Origin: Bosea sp. AS-1
GTDB taxonomy: Bacteria; Pseudomonadota; Alphaproteobacteria; Rhizobiales; Beijerinckiaceae
Direction of reading: 5' to 3'
DNA: 64,000 bases
Assembly: GCF_002220095.1 (NCBI RefSeq)
Contig: NZ_CP022372.1
Coordinates: 1,088,501 to 1,152,500, forward strand
Shown here piece by piece: positions 34,921 to 44,633 of the stretch. Numbering within the stretch: the stretch's first letter is position 1; every line of letters starts with the position of its first letter. The notes below the pieces were generated by a model. The model made no database searches and was not told where the DNA came from. It saw nothing but the letters and a program-made list of their open reading frames with translations. The position numbers and the translations under genes were made by a program.

Positions 34921-35879
34921 GGCGTCTCCGACACGGGCGTCAGCGGCCCCTTGCCATCGAACCATGAAACCAGATTGTCGACCAGCAGCTGGCCCATCGC
35001 CTCGCGCGTATGGACGGAGGCCGAACCGACATGGGGCAGCAGCACGGCGTGCTCGATGGCGATCAGCTCGGCCGGCACGCGCGGCTCGTCCTCGAAGACG
35101 TCGAGACCGGCGGACAGGATCGTCCCGTCCTGGAGAGCCTTGATCAAGGCCTGCTCGTCGACCACCGTACCGCGCCCGACATTGACGAGGATGCCATTGG
35201 GACCGAGCGCTTTCAGCACCTCGGCATTGATGATGTGATGGGTCGAGGCGCCACCCGGTGCGACGGAAATCAGGACGTCGACATCGGCCGCCATGTCGAC
35301 GAGCGAGGGATAGTAGCGATAGGGAACATCCGCCTGGCGTGAGCGGCCGTGATAGACGACCGGAAGGCCGAAGGCCTCGACGCGCTGCGCGACCGCCTTG
35401 CCGATGCGGCCGAGGCCGACGATGCCGACTTTGCGCCCGCGCAGCGAGGCCGTCAGCGGATAATTGCCCTTCAACCACTTGCCTGCGCGCAGATAGCGGT
35501 CGACCTGCGGGAGCTGGCGGACGGTGGCGATCAGCAGGCCGAGGGCGAGGTCGGCAACCTCATCGGTCAGGACATCGGGCGTGTTGGTGACGACAAGGCC
35601 GCGCCGGCCGGCTTCGGCCGCATCGACATGGTCGTAGCCGACACCGAAGCTCGAGACGATCTCGAGCTTCGGCAAGGCATCGAACAGCGCCGCATCGACC
35701 CGCTTGTGTCCTCCGCCGGCCGCGACGCCGCGCACCCGGCCCGAGACTTCGCGCAGCAGGGCGTCGCGATCCGGCGCGTTCCAGAGCTCGTGAACGGTGA
35801 AGCGGGCCTTCAACTGATCGGCGGCATAAGCCATCAGCGGGCCGGTCATGATGATCTCGGAGCGGTCGGAGGCTGTCAT
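34905..35879 (-). CDS. D-isomer-specific 2-hydroxyacid dehydrogenase
   Basis: A 324-residue enzyme of the glyoxylate/hydroxypyruvate reductase group. The NAD(P) motif is GIVGLGRIGKAV near 153-164. The catalytic Arg, Glu and His lie in NVGRGTVVDE, DVFEDEPRVP and LLPHVGSAS. It interconverts a 2-keto and a D-2-hydroxy acid; GHKRVD near 58-63 and the YRYYPS segment fit hydroxypyruvate/glyoxylate use. The ATG 35879 is the first start; MTGPLMAY ten codons later is possible. It is the next gene downstream of the GntR regulator on the minus strand, so may belong to the sugar-acid region. Confidence 0.92.
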   Translation of the reverse strand: MTASDRSEIIMTGPLMAYAADQLKARFTVHELWNAPDRDALLREVSGRVRGVAAGGGHKRVDAALFDALPKLEIVSSFGVGYDHVDAAEAGRRGLVVTNTPDVLTDEVADLALGLLIATVRQLPQVDRYLRAGKWLKGNYPLTASLRGRKVGIVGLGRIGKAVAQRVEAFGLPVVYHGRSRQADVPYRYYPSLVDMAADVDVLISVAPGGASTHHIINAEVLKALGPNGILVNVGRGTVVDEQALIKALQDGTILSAGLDVFEDEPRVPAELIAIEHAVLLPHVGSASVHTREAMGQLLVDNLVSWFDGKGPLTPVSETPWKKA

Positions 35880-36007
35880 CGTGGTCTGTCCATATCCGTC
35901 ATTGCGGTGATTCGTGTCTTATGAAACGATTAAAACCGTCAGGCGCTGTCGGAAACCTCGTAACAGGTTTCGCTCGAAGCGGCCCCTCGCGCTGAGGCGC
36001 CGTCTCA

Positions 36008-36781
36008 TTATTTAGTATGATTTATTCTGGTGATTTTGTCGGGCTCTCCCTGCCCGACATTCACCGATGCCAGCGTGGTGTTCAAGCTGTCGATGACCAA
36101 CCCTGTCATGCGAACCGCGGCGAGATCGCCGTCACGGTCGATGATCGCGAGCAGGATGTTCTCATGGTCGGGCAGGGAGTCGGCGAAGGCCTCGTCCTCG
36201 CCCTTCTTCAGCACCAGCGACCATTGCAGGGTGGCGATGACCGCACTCGCCAGGCATTGCAGCGGCGCGTTCTGGGATGCAGCGAAGATCGCTTCGTGGA
36301 ACGCGAGATCGCCGCGTACGCAGGCGTCGGAATAGGGCGGGTTATCAGTCATCGCCCGTAGGGCGGATTCGATGCGGGCGATGTCGGCGGCGCTGCGGCG
36401 CTGGGCGGCCAGCCGCGCCACACTGGGCTCGACGAAACGGCGTAACTCGAAGAGATCGCGGATGAATTTCTCGTTCGGATCGGCCTCGAAATGCCAGGCC
36501 AAGACATCGGTGTCGAGCAAGTTCCAGCGTTCGCGCGGCGCGGCGCGCGTGCCGCTCTTGGGTCTTGCCTCGACCAGGCCCTTGGCCGTGAGGACCTTCA
36601 CCGCCTCGCGATAGGCGGTGCGCGAAACCGAGATGTCGGCGCGCAGATCGTCTTCATTGGGGAGCAATTCGCCGGCGCCGATATCCCCGCTGATGATCGC
36701 AACCGCGAGCTTCTGGGCGACCTGGCCGAAGAGACGGTCCGGATTGAGTGTCGTCGGCCGCGAGAAATCGCGCACCCGCAT
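36008..36781 (-). CDS. FadR-type GntR transcriptional regulator
   Basis: A 257-residue protein with an N-terminal winged helix (about 20-90; [22 protein letters not shown]) and a C-terminal FCD effector domain ([20 protein letters not shown], later [10 protein letters not shown] with metal-site histidines). FadR-subfamily regulators respond to small organic acids. The start is ATG 36781; the open frame to 36943 covers the promoter region. It is divergent from the ABC ATPase gene across 232 bases, where a TCGTATGACTT site overlaps the likely promoter. It probably represses the importer operon. Confidence 0.92.
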   Translation of the reverse strand: MRVRDFSRPTTLNPDRLFGQVAQKLAVAIISGDIGAGELLPNEDDLRADISVSRTAYREAVKVLTAKGLVEARPKSGTRAAPRERWNLLDTDVLAWHFEADPNEKFIRDLFELRRFVEPSVARLAAQRRSAADIARIESALRAMTDNPPYSDACVRGDLAFHEAIFAASQNAPLQCLASAVIATLQWSLVLKKGEDEAFADSLPDHENILLAIIDRDGDLAAVRMTGLVIDSLNTTLASVNVGQGEPDKITRINHTK

Positions 36782-36851
36782 GGATCGATCTCTGCTCTCG
36801 CCCTGCGGCAACTGCGTGCTTCCCCGGCCCGTCACCCGGCTCGTGTCCTGC

Positions 36852-36880
36852 TTGACAGGCTTCCGGGTATCGTATGACTT
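36852..36880 (+). promoter_or_regulatory. Candidate promoter and GntR operator for the ABC importer operon
   Basis: TTGACA (36852-36857) and TATGAC (36873-36878) are separated by 15 bases, short of the ideal 17. TCGTATGACTT (36870-36880) fits the FadR-subfamily operator pattern TNGTNNNACNA at all but the last base and overlaps the -10 box. Confidence 0.45.
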
Positions 36881-37013
36881 TATCCCAGACGCACGGGGAT
36901 ACAACCGCCGGGAATGGCGGTCTCGTTCGCATCGATCGGTCACAAGAAGCCGATATCAAGGCCGATGCCTGCAGAGGTTGCGGGCGTCCGGGGACGGTAG
37001 CAAGGAGGGAAGG

Positions 37014-38081
<1,068 letters not shown>

Positions 38082-38091
38082 GAGATTCGCA

Positions 38092-38116
38092 GCCCGCCTG
38101 GTCATGGACCGCGGGC
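38092..38116 (+). other. Intercistronic hairpin between ATPase and binding-protein genes
   Basis: GCCCGC and GCGGGC pair around an inner GGTC/GACC stem with a small loop. There is no T-run, so it could process or stabilise mRNA rather than stop transcription. Confidence 0.35.
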
Positions 38117-38198
38117 AGCGTCAGATTTGCGGCGACAACCATGCATGACGGGGGTCCGATGCAGGCCCTCGCGGCTTTTCACGGAGGAGAACATCACC

Positions 38199-39503
38199 AT
38201 GGGCATTTCGAGACGTGATGTATTGATCGGCGGCGCCGGGCTTGCCGCTGGCGCGACCCTGCCGCTGGCACCGGCGATTGCGCAGGCCAATATCGAAAAG
38301 GGCGCGACGCTGCGCGTGCTGCGCCCCACCAAGTTCGTCGATCCCGACCAGAAGATCTTCGACGAGAACACCGAGGCCTTCACCAAGGCGACCGGCGTTC
38401 AGGTCAAGGTCGACTATGCCGGCTGGGAGGACCTGCGCCCGCAGACGGCGGTTACCGCCAATACCGGTGCTGGTCCCGATGTCGTGGTCGGTTGGGCGGA
38501 CGATCCGCACATCTTCTCCGACAAGCTGATCGACCTCACGCCCATCGCCGAGGAGCTCGGCAAGAAATATGGCGGCTGGTATCCGATCGCCGAGAAATAC
38601 GGCAAGAAGGACAAGACCAACCAGTGGATTTCGATCCCGATGGGCGCTTCCGGCGCGCCGGCGGTCTATCGCGAGTCCTGGGTCAAGGAAGCGGGCTTCG
38701 ACACCTTCCCGAAGGATCTCGACGGCTTCCTCAAGCTCTGCCGCAAGCTCAAGGAAAACGGCCACCCGGCCGGTTTCGCCCTCGGCAATGCCGTGGGTGA
38801 CGGCAACGCCTTCTGCAACTGGCTCGTGTGGACCCATGGCGGCTACATGGTCGACGAGAACAACAAGGTCGCGATCAACTCGAAGGAGACGATCGAGGCG
38901 CTGAAATACGCCAAGGCGCTCTACGAGACCTTCATCCCCGGCACGCTCTCCTGGCTCGACATCAGCAACAACAAGGCGCTGACGGCGGGCGAGATCGGCG
39001 TCACCCAGAACGGCGTCTCGCTCTATTTCTCGATCAAGAATTCGAAGGACGAGAAGACCGCCGCCATTGGCAAGGACCTGAATCACGCCACCATGCCCGT
39101 CGGTCCGCTCGGGCGTCCGTCGGAGCCGGCGCTGATCATCAACGCCATGGCGTTCAAACACACCAAATACCCGAACGCGGCCAAGGAATATCTCCGCTTC
39201 ATGATGGAGAAGGAGCAGTACGACAAGTGGCTGACCGGCTGCTATGGCTACTGGACCCAGCCGCTGAAGGGCTATGCCGAGAGCAAGGTCTGGTCGAGCG
39301 ATCCGAAGATCGTGGTCTACCGCGACACCTGGGAACGAGCGCTGTGGAGCGGCTACAAGGGCTCGATCAACGAGGCCGCCGGTACGGTCAACGCCGAATA
39401 CGTCGTCGTGCAGATGGTCGCTTCGGTCTGCTCCGGCCAGGCGACGCCGGAAGAGGCGGCCAAGGAGGCCGAGCGTCGGGCCAAGCGCTACTACAAGAGC
39501 TGA
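38199..39503 (+). CDS. Carbohydrate ABC importer substrate-binding protein
   Basis: A 434-residue protein with a Tat-like signal (ISRRDVLIGGAGLAAG; cleavage near AIAQA, about residue 29). The mature part is a family 1 (MalE/UgpB-like) binding protein: TKATGVQVKVDYAGWED, then NTGAGPDVVVGWADD. C-terminal Trp/Tyr-rich stretches (CYGYWTQPLKGYAES) likely line the sugar pocket. Ligand unknown. CGGAGGAGA precedes the ATG. A GC hairpin follows the stop, as is common after binding-protein genes that need more mRNA than the permeases. Confidence 0.93.
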   Translation: MGISRRDVLIGGAGLAAGATLPLAPAIAQANIEKGATLRVLRPTKFVDPDQKIFDENTEAFTKATGVQVKVDYAGWEDLRPQTAVTANTGAGPDVVVGWADDPHIFSDKLIDLTPIAEELGKKYGGWYPIAEKYGKKDKTNQWISIPMGASGAPAVYRESWVKEAGFDTFPKDLDGFLKLCRKLKENGHPAGFALGNAVGDGNAFCNWLVWTHGGYMVDENNKVAINSKETIEALKYAKALYETFIPGTLSWLDISNNKALTAGEIGVTQNGVSLYFSIKNSKDEKTAAIGKDLNHATMPVGPLGRPSEPALIINAMAFKHTKYPNAAKEYLRFMMEKEQYDKWLTGCYGYWTQPLKGYAESKVWSSDPKIVVYRDTWERALWSGYKGSINEAAGTVNAEYVVVQMVASVCSGQATPEEAAKEAERRAKRYYKS

Positions 39504-39533
39504 TTCCGTTCCGGAGCCGATCCGGACTGATGC

Positions 39534-39556
39534 GGCCGCCGGTTCGCCCGGCGGCC
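39534..39556 (+). other. Intercistronic hairpin after the binding-protein gene
   Basis: GGCCGCCGG, loop TTCGC, CCGGCGGCC form a perfect 9-bp stem 31 bases past the stop. No T-run follows. Such hairpins protect the upstream binding-protein mRNA from 3' decay. Confidence 0.6.
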
Positions 39557-39615
39557 GAGGAAAGATCGCCGCGCGCCTGACCGGGCGCGAGAACGACGAT
39601 CTTTTCGTTTGTTAT

Positions 39616-39662
39616 CGCATCGGATTTTTCCGAAAAGTGATCATCACTTTCCGGCCCGATGC
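39616..39662. repeat. Palindromic intergenic repeat, copy 2
   Basis: GCATCGG (39617-39623) and CCGATGC (39656-39662) enclose CCGAAAAGTGA and TCACTTTCCGG, a stem with one mismatch. It shares the GCATCGGATT and CGAAAAG core with copy 1 at 10356-10405. It lies just before the first permease gene. Confidence 0.65.
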
Positions 39663-39689
39663 CGTTGTCGACCCAAACGCGAGGGCGCC

Positions 39690-40646
39690 ATGGCCGTAGC
39701 TGCCGCCGAATCGCGAACCGTCCACAGCCTGCAGCAGAGCTGGCTGGTGCGTCTGTTCGACTACAAGCCGTTCCTGATCTTTCTATGCCTGCTGCCGGCG
39801 GCAGGCTTCCTGCTTGTCTTCCTCAGCTACCCGCTGGGGCTCGGCATCTGGCTCGCCTTCACCGACACCCGCATCGGCCGGGTCGGACAGTTCATCGGCT
39901 TCGAGAATTTCGAGTCGCTCTGGTACGACCGGGTCTTCATCACCTCGGTCTGGAACACGCTGCTCTATACGGGCGTGGCGACCTTCGGGAAATTCGCGCT
40001 CGGCCTCTGGCTGGCGCTGCTGTTGAACAACCATCTGCCGTTCAAATCACTGTTGCGCGCGATCATCCTGATCCCCTGGATCGTGCCGACCGTGCTCTCG
40101 GCGATCGCCTTCTGGTGGATCTACGATCCGCAATTCTCGATCATTTCCTATGTGCTGGTCGACGTACTCGGTTGGCGCGACACCTATATCGACTTCCTCG
40201 GCCAGCCCTGGCCGGCGCGGTTCTCGCTGATGGCCGCCAATATCTGGCGCGGCATTCCCTTCGTGGCGATCAGTCTGCTGGCCGGCTTGCAGACGATCTC
40301 GCCCTCGCTCTACGAGGCGGCGATGCTGGATGGCGCCAACTCCTGGCAGCGCTTCCGGCATGTCACGCTGCCGATGCTGATGCCGATCCTCGCGGTGGTG
40401 CTGACCTTCTCGGTGCTGTTCACCTTCACCGATTTCCAGCTCGTCTACGCCATTACCCGCGGCGGGCCGGTCAACGCCACGCATCTGATGGCGACGCTCG
40501 CCTTCCAGCGCGGCATCCCCGGCGGCCAGCTCGGCGAGGGTGCGGCGATCGCGGTGGCGATGATCCCGTTCCTCGTGATGGCGACGCTGTTCAGCTATTT
40601 CGGCCTCGCCCGGCGCAAGTGGCAGCAGGGGGAAGACAATGACTGA
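39690..40646 (+). CDS. Carbohydrate ABC importer permease (MalF/UgpA type)
   Basis: A 318-residue protein with six predicted helices. The EAA loop that contacts the ATPase is YEAAMLDGANSWQRFRHVTLP, here recognised as EAAMLDGA near residue 215 with the following FRHVTLPML. The start is ATG 39690; the frame open from 39609 is the palindromic repeat. Its stop lies 5 bases inside the next gene, so the two permeases overlap by eight bases and are translationally coupled. Confidence 0.94.
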   Translation: MAVAAAESRTVHSLQQSWLVRLFDYKPFLIFLCLLPAAGFLLVFLSYPLGLGIWLAFTDTRIGRVGQFIGFENFESLWYDRVFITSVWNTLLYTGVATFGKFALGLWLALLLNNHLPFKSLLRAIILIPWIVPTVLSAIAFWWIYDPQFSIISYVLVDVLGWRDTYIDFLGQPWPARFSLMAANIWRGIPFVAISLLAGLQTISPSLYEAAMLDGANSWQRFRHVTLPMLMPILAVVLTFSVLFTFTDFQLVYAITRGGPVNATHLMATLAFQRGIPGGQLGEGAAIAVAMIPFLVMATLFSYFGLARRKWQQGEDND

Positions 40647-41541
40647 CCAGACCCTCAGCGCACGCCCGCATCTCAAGGACAAGGAGCGAGACGGTGTCAT
40701 CGACTGGTCGTCCGGCCCGCGGCGCTTCATCACGCTCTATCTGCCGCTGTCGATCTTCGTCTTCATCCTGCTGTTTCCGTTCTACTGGATGGCGATCACC
40801 GCCATCAAACCGAACGGGGAGCTGCTCGACTACAAGAACAACAACCCGTTCTGGGTGAAGTCGCCGACTCTCGAGAACATCAACAAGCTCCTGTTCCACA
40901 CCGACTATCCGCAATGGCTGTGGACCACGATGATGGTCGCGGCGGTGGCGACGGCGCTCTCGCTGTTCTCGAGCGTGCTCGCCGCCTATGCGATCCAGCG
41001 GCTGAGGTTCAAGGGCTCGCAATATGTGGGTCTGGCGATCTATCTCGCCTATCTCGTGCCGCCCTCGATCCTGTTCATCCCGCTGGCGACGCTGATCTTC
41101 CAGTTCGGGCTGTTCGACTCGCCGCTCGCGCTGATCCTGACCTATCCGACCTTCCTGATTCCGTTCTGCACCTGGCTCCTGATCGGCTATTTCAAGTCGA
41201 TCCCCTACGAGCTCGAGGAATGTGCGATGATCGACGGGGCGACGCGATTGCAGACGCTGTGGCGCATCACCCTGCCGCTTGCCATGCCCGGATTGATCTC
41301 GGCCGGCATCTTCGCCTTCACCCTGTCCTGGAACGAGTTCATCTACGCGCTCGCCTTCATCCAGTCAGCGGAGAAGAAGACGGTGCCTGTCGCCGTGCTG
41401 ACCCAGCTTGTCGAGGGCGACGTCTACCACTGGGGCTCGCTGATGGCGGGTGCGCTGCTGGGCTCGATCCCCGTCGCGATCCTCTATTCCTTCTTCGTCG
41501 ACTACTACGTCGCCTCGATGACGGGCGCAGTGAAGGAATGA
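40639..41541 (+). CDS. Carbohydrate ABC importer permease (MalG/UgpE type)
   Basis: A 300-residue protein with six helices and the EAA-type loop LEECAMIDGATRLQTLWRITLP, recognised as ECAMIDGA near 194-201. It completes the importer with the ATPase, binding protein and first permease. The start overlaps the preceding gene. A strong GC hairpin follows before the dehydrogenase gene at 41641. Confidence 0.94.
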   Translation: MTDQTLSARPHLKDKERDGVIDWSSGPRRFITLYLPLSIFVFILLFPFYWMAITAIKPNGELLDYKNNNPFWVKSPTLENINKLLFHTDYPQWLWTTMMVAAVATALSLFSSVLAAYAIQRLRFKGSQYVGLAIYLAYLVPPSILFIPLATLIFQFGLFDSPLALILTYPTFLIPFCTWLLIGYFKSIPYELEECAMIDGATRLQTLWRITLPLAMPGLISAGIFAFTLSWNEFIYALAFIQSAEKKTVPVAVLTQLVEGDVYHWGSLMAGALLGSIPVAILYSFFVDYYVASMTGAVKE

Positions 41542-41551
41542 GACCGGTGCG

Positions 41552-41575
41552 CCGGCGCCGCCAGCCCGGCGCCGG
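41552..41575 (+). other. Hairpin at the end of the importer genes
   Basis: CCGGCGCCG, loop CCAGCC, CGGCGCCGG form a perfect 9-bp stem ten bases past the permease stop. No T-run follows, so it may be a processing or pausing site between the importer and the dehydrogenase gene. Confidence 0.45.
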
Positions 41576-41640
41576 GCATCCATGCTCCCATCGTGTCGTG
41601 CTGCAGGTGCGTCACGCGATCTCGCGAAAGCTGCCGACTG

Positions 41641-42546
41641 ATGCCTGACAATCCGATTTCCACCATCGCCTTCATCGGGCTCGGCGCGATGGGCGCGCCG
41701 ATGGCCGAGAATCTGGTCAAGCGGCAGTTCAGGGTCCGTGGCTTCGACATGCGCGAGGCGGCGCGCGAGGCGCTGGCGGCGGCCGGTGGCGAGGCTGCTG
41801 CGAGCGCGGCCGAAGCTGCCGCCGGTGCCGATGCGCTCCTGCTGATGGTGGTCAACGCCGCGCAGGCGCGTGCTGTGCTGTTCGGGGCCGGGGCGCTCGC
41901 GGCGCTGGCGCCGGATGCCACCGTTATCCTGATGGCGACCTGCCCGCCGGGCGAGGCCGAGGCCATCGCGGCCGACGTCACCAAGACAGGCCGGCATTTC
42001 ATCGATGCGCCGGTCTCGGGTGGCGTCAATGGCGCGCGGGGTGGAACGCTGACCATCATGGTCGGTGCGCCGAGCGACAGCTTCAAGCGTGCGAAGCCAG
42101 TGCTCGATGCGCTCGGCGACAAGGTCTTCCATGTTGGCGAGAAGGCGGGGCAGGGGGCGACGGTCAAGACCGTCAACCAACTCCTCTGTGGCGTGCACAT
42201 CGCGGTCGCTGCCGAGGCGCTGTCGCTTGCCGAGAAGGCCGGCATCGACGGGCGGCTGCTGTTCGAGATCATGGGGGGCTCGGCGGCCTCGTCATGGATG
42301 CTGAAGGATCGCGGTCCGCGCATGCACGAGCCGGACCCGGCTGTCGCCAGCGCCGTCGACATCTTCGTCAAGGATCTAGGGATCGTGCTCGATGCCGGGC
42401 GGGCGGCGAAGACCGCACTGCCGCTGGCCGCGGCCGCCCATCAGATGTTCCTCGCCGCTTCGGGGCTGGGCCATGGCGGGCGTGACGATTCGCAGGTGGT
42501 GCGGGCCTATCGTGCTCTCAACACCAAGCCTGCGAACGATGCCTAG
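41641..42546 (+). CDS. Beta-hydroxyacid dehydrogenase, LtnD-like
   Basis: A 301-residue member of the 3-hydroxyisobutyrate dehydrogenase family. The NAD motif GLGAMGAPMAEN is near residues 12-23, the substrate loop is DAPVSGGVNGARGG, and the catalytic lysine is in GATVKTVNQLLCG. The TVKxxNQLLxGVHIAxAAEA pattern is close to L-threonate dehydrogenase LtnD. The usual partner genes (OtnK, OtnC, OtnI types) are not here, so the substrate may be another sugar acid. It follows the importer by 100 bases and likely oxidises the imported compound. Confidence 0.88.
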   Translation: MPDNPISTIAFIGLGAMGAPMAENLVKRQFRVRGFDMREAAREALAAAGGEAAASAAEAAAGADALLLMVVNAAQARAVLFGAGALAALAPDATVILMATCPPGEAEAIAADVTKTGRHFIDAPVSGGVNGARGGTLTIMVGAPSDSFKRAKPVLDALGDKVFHVGEKAGQGATVKTVNQLLCGVHIAVAAEALSLAEKAGIDGRLLFEIMGGSAASSWMLKDRGPRMHEPDPAVASAVDIFVKDLGIVLDAGRAAKTALPLAAAAHQMFLAASGLGHGGRDDSQVVRAYRALNTKPANDA

Positions 42547-42550
42547 CGGG

Positions 42551-43609
42551 TCAGCGGGGCGGGCAGGTCGTTCCGCGCAGTACGAGTTCCGGCGTCAGCA
42601 GCAGGCGTTGCTGGGGCGCCGCCGGCTCGGCAATGCGCTGGAGCAGGAATTCGGCCGATTTCGCGCCCATCTGGTTCTGGAAATTGTGGATGGTGGTCAG
42701 CGCCGGATACCATTGCGCGGCCTCCTTCACGTCGTCGCAGCCGATCAGGGCGAAGTCGGTGCCGGCCTCGCGCCCGCGATGGCGCAGGCCCAGCATGGCG
42801 CCGAAGGCGGCAAGATCGTTCATGCAGACGGCGGCAGTCGGCGGCTCGGCCGCATCGAGCACCTGCTGGATGCCCTTGAGCCCGTTCTCGCGCGTGCCAT
42901 AGGAGAAATAGACCAGCGCGGGGTCGATCGACAGGCCGTGCTGTGTCAGCCCCTCCAGATAGGCATGGTAGCGGTTGCGCCCGGTCGAGATACCCTCATT
43001 GGCGCAGAGGAAGGCGATGCGCCGATGTCCCAGCCCGATGAGATGCTCCATCGCCTGGAGGATGCCGTGGCGGTCGTCGGCGCCGACGAAATCGAGCCCG
43101 AGCTCGGGAATTTCGCGCGAGAGCTGGACGATCGGCACGCCGGTCTCGACCAGATGGCGCAGGCTTTCGGCCGTGCTGCCGCCTGCGGGGCAGAGGATCA
43201 TGCCATCCGGCCGGTACTCGGCCAGCGAGTTCAGCACCCGCTCCTGCCGCTTCAGATCCTCGGCGTAGGTGCCAAGCAGGAGCGAGCGGCCGAAATTGGC
43301 GGTGGTCTCCTCGATGGCGGCCAGCAGTTCGGCGAAATAGGGGTTGGTGATGTCGTGGAAGCCGACGCCGATAATGTTGGTGCGGTCGGTGCGCAGCGCG
43401 GCGGCGCTGCGGTTGTAGCTGTAGCCCATTTCACGGGCGATCTCGCGCACGCGCTGGCGCGTCGCTTCCGCCACCAGAGGCGAATCGCGCAGAGCCAGCG
43501 AGACCGTCGCGGTCGAGACGGAAAGACGGTCGGCGATGATCTGAAGGGTGACGCGACTGCGGCCGGCGACGATCGCAGGGCTGGGCTGGGACGGGCTGTC
43601 GGCGGTCAT
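42551..43609 (-). CDS. LacI-family transcriptional regulator
   Basis: A 352-residue repressor with the N-terminal helix-turn-helix and hinge (about 20-75; LQIIADRLSVSTATVSLALRD split as LQIIADRLSVSTATV and SLALRD) and a periplasmic-binding-protein-like sugar domain (IGVGFHDITNPYFAELL, later GCDDVKEAAQWYPALTTI). The first ~18 residues (Ser/Pro-rich) are an extension before the HTH. It is convergent with the LtnD-like gene with four bases between the stops, and divergent from the second dehydrogenase gene by 101 bases, its most likely target. Confidence 0.93.
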   Translation of the reverse strand: MTADSPSQPSPAIVAGRSRVTLQIIADRLSVSTATVSLALRDSPLVAEATRQRVREIAREMGYSYNRSAAALRTDRTNIIGVGFHDITNPYFAELLAAIEETTANFGRSLLLGTYAEDLKRQERVLNSLAEYRPDGMILCPAGGSTAESLRHLVETGVPIVQLSREIPELGLDFVGADDRHGILQAMEHLIGLGHRRIAFLCANEGISTGRNRYHAYLEGLTQHGLSIDPALVYFSYGTRENGLKGIQQVLDAAEPPTAAVCMNDLAAFGAMLGLRHRGREAGTDFALIGCDDVKEAAQWYPALTTIHNFQNQMGAKSAEFLLQRIAEPAAPQQRLLLTPELVLRGTTCPPR

Positions 43610-43710
43610 CGCTGGTCCATGTCGAGGGCGAGCGTCGTCATGCGTCCTGAAGCCATCCGTTTCGGAGGAATCTCTCCCGTTCGCATACTCATACAGACAA
43701 GCAGGAGAAT

Positions 43711-44628
43711 ATGAAAATGAGTGCCAACAAGGAGTCGATCGGCTTCATCGGTGTCGGGTTCATGGGCCAGGGCATGGCCGCCAATCTCGTGGCGAAAGGC
43801 TTCCCGCTCACGGTGATGGGCCATCGCAACCGTAAGCCGGTCGAGGAGCTCGTCGCAGCCGGTGCCGTCGAGGCGAAGACGCCGGGCGAGCTGGCGCGTC
43901 GCTCCACCATCATTTTCCTGTGCGTCACCGGCTCGGCGCAGGTCGAGGAGGTGCTGAAGGGGGAGACCGGCATCATCGCCGGCGCCAGGCCGGGCACAGT
44001 CGTCGTCGACTGCTCGACCTCCGATCCGACCGTGACCGTCAGGCTCGCGGTCGAGCTCGAAGCCAAGGGGCTGCATCTGGCAGATGCACCACTTGGCGGC
44101 ACGCCGGCCCAGGCGGTTCAGGGCCAACTTTCGACGATGATCGGCGCTTCGCCCGAGGTGTTCGCGCGGATCAAGCCCGCCTGCGAGGCCTGGGCGCAGA
44201 AAATCGTCCATCTCGGCCTCGTCGGCGACGGCCACAAGATGAAGCTAATCAATAACTTCCTGTCGCTGGGCTATGCGGCGATCTATGCCGAGGCGCTGAC
44301 GCTCGGCGAGAAAATCGGCATCACGCCGCAGGTCTTCGACAGCGTCATTCGTGGCAGCCGGATGGATTGCGGCTTCTACCAGACCTTCATGCAATACGTG
44401 CTGGAGCGTGATCCCAACGCCCATAAGTTCACGCTGTCCAATGCGCTCAAGGACGTCCGCTATCTGGAGGGCGTCGCCAATGCGGCCGGGGTCGCCAATC
44501 CGATCGGCAATGCGGTGAAGAACAGCTTCGCCACGGCGGTCGCCAGCGGCAAGGGCGAGGACTATGTGCCGATGATCTCGGACTGGATCGCTGGCCTCAA
44601 CGGGGTTTCGCTGGCCAGGAAGAACTGA
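43711..44628 (+). CDS. Second beta-hydroxyacid dehydrogenase (3-hydroxyisobutyrate dehydrogenase family)
   Basis: A 305-residue NAD(P)-dependent enzyme. GFIGVGFMGQGMAANL (near 11-26) is the cofactor motif. DAPLGGTPAQAVQGQL is the substrate loop. GHKMKLINNFLSLGYAA holds the catalytic lysine. It differs from the first dehydrogenase at the substrate loop (LGGTPAQ versus VSGGVNG), so the two should use different acids. AGGAGAAT precedes the ATG at 43711; MSANK two codons later is possible. It is divergent from the LacI regulator. Confidence 0.9.
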   Translation: MKMSANKESIGFIGVGFMGQGMAANLVAKGFPLTVMGHRNRKPVEELVAAGAVEAKTPGELARRSTIIFLCVTGSAQVEEVLKGETGIIAGARPGTVVVDCSTSDPTVTVRLAVELEAKGLHLADAPLGGTPAQAVQGQLSTMIGASPEVFARIKPACEAWAQKIVHLGLVGDGHKMKLINNFLSLGYAAIYAEALTLGEKIGITPQVFDSVIRGSRMDCGFYQTFMQYVLERDPNAHKFTLSNALKDVRYLEGVANAAGVANPIGNAVKNSFATAVASGKGEDYVPMISDWIAGLNGVSLARKN

Positions 44629-44633
44629 TTCTC

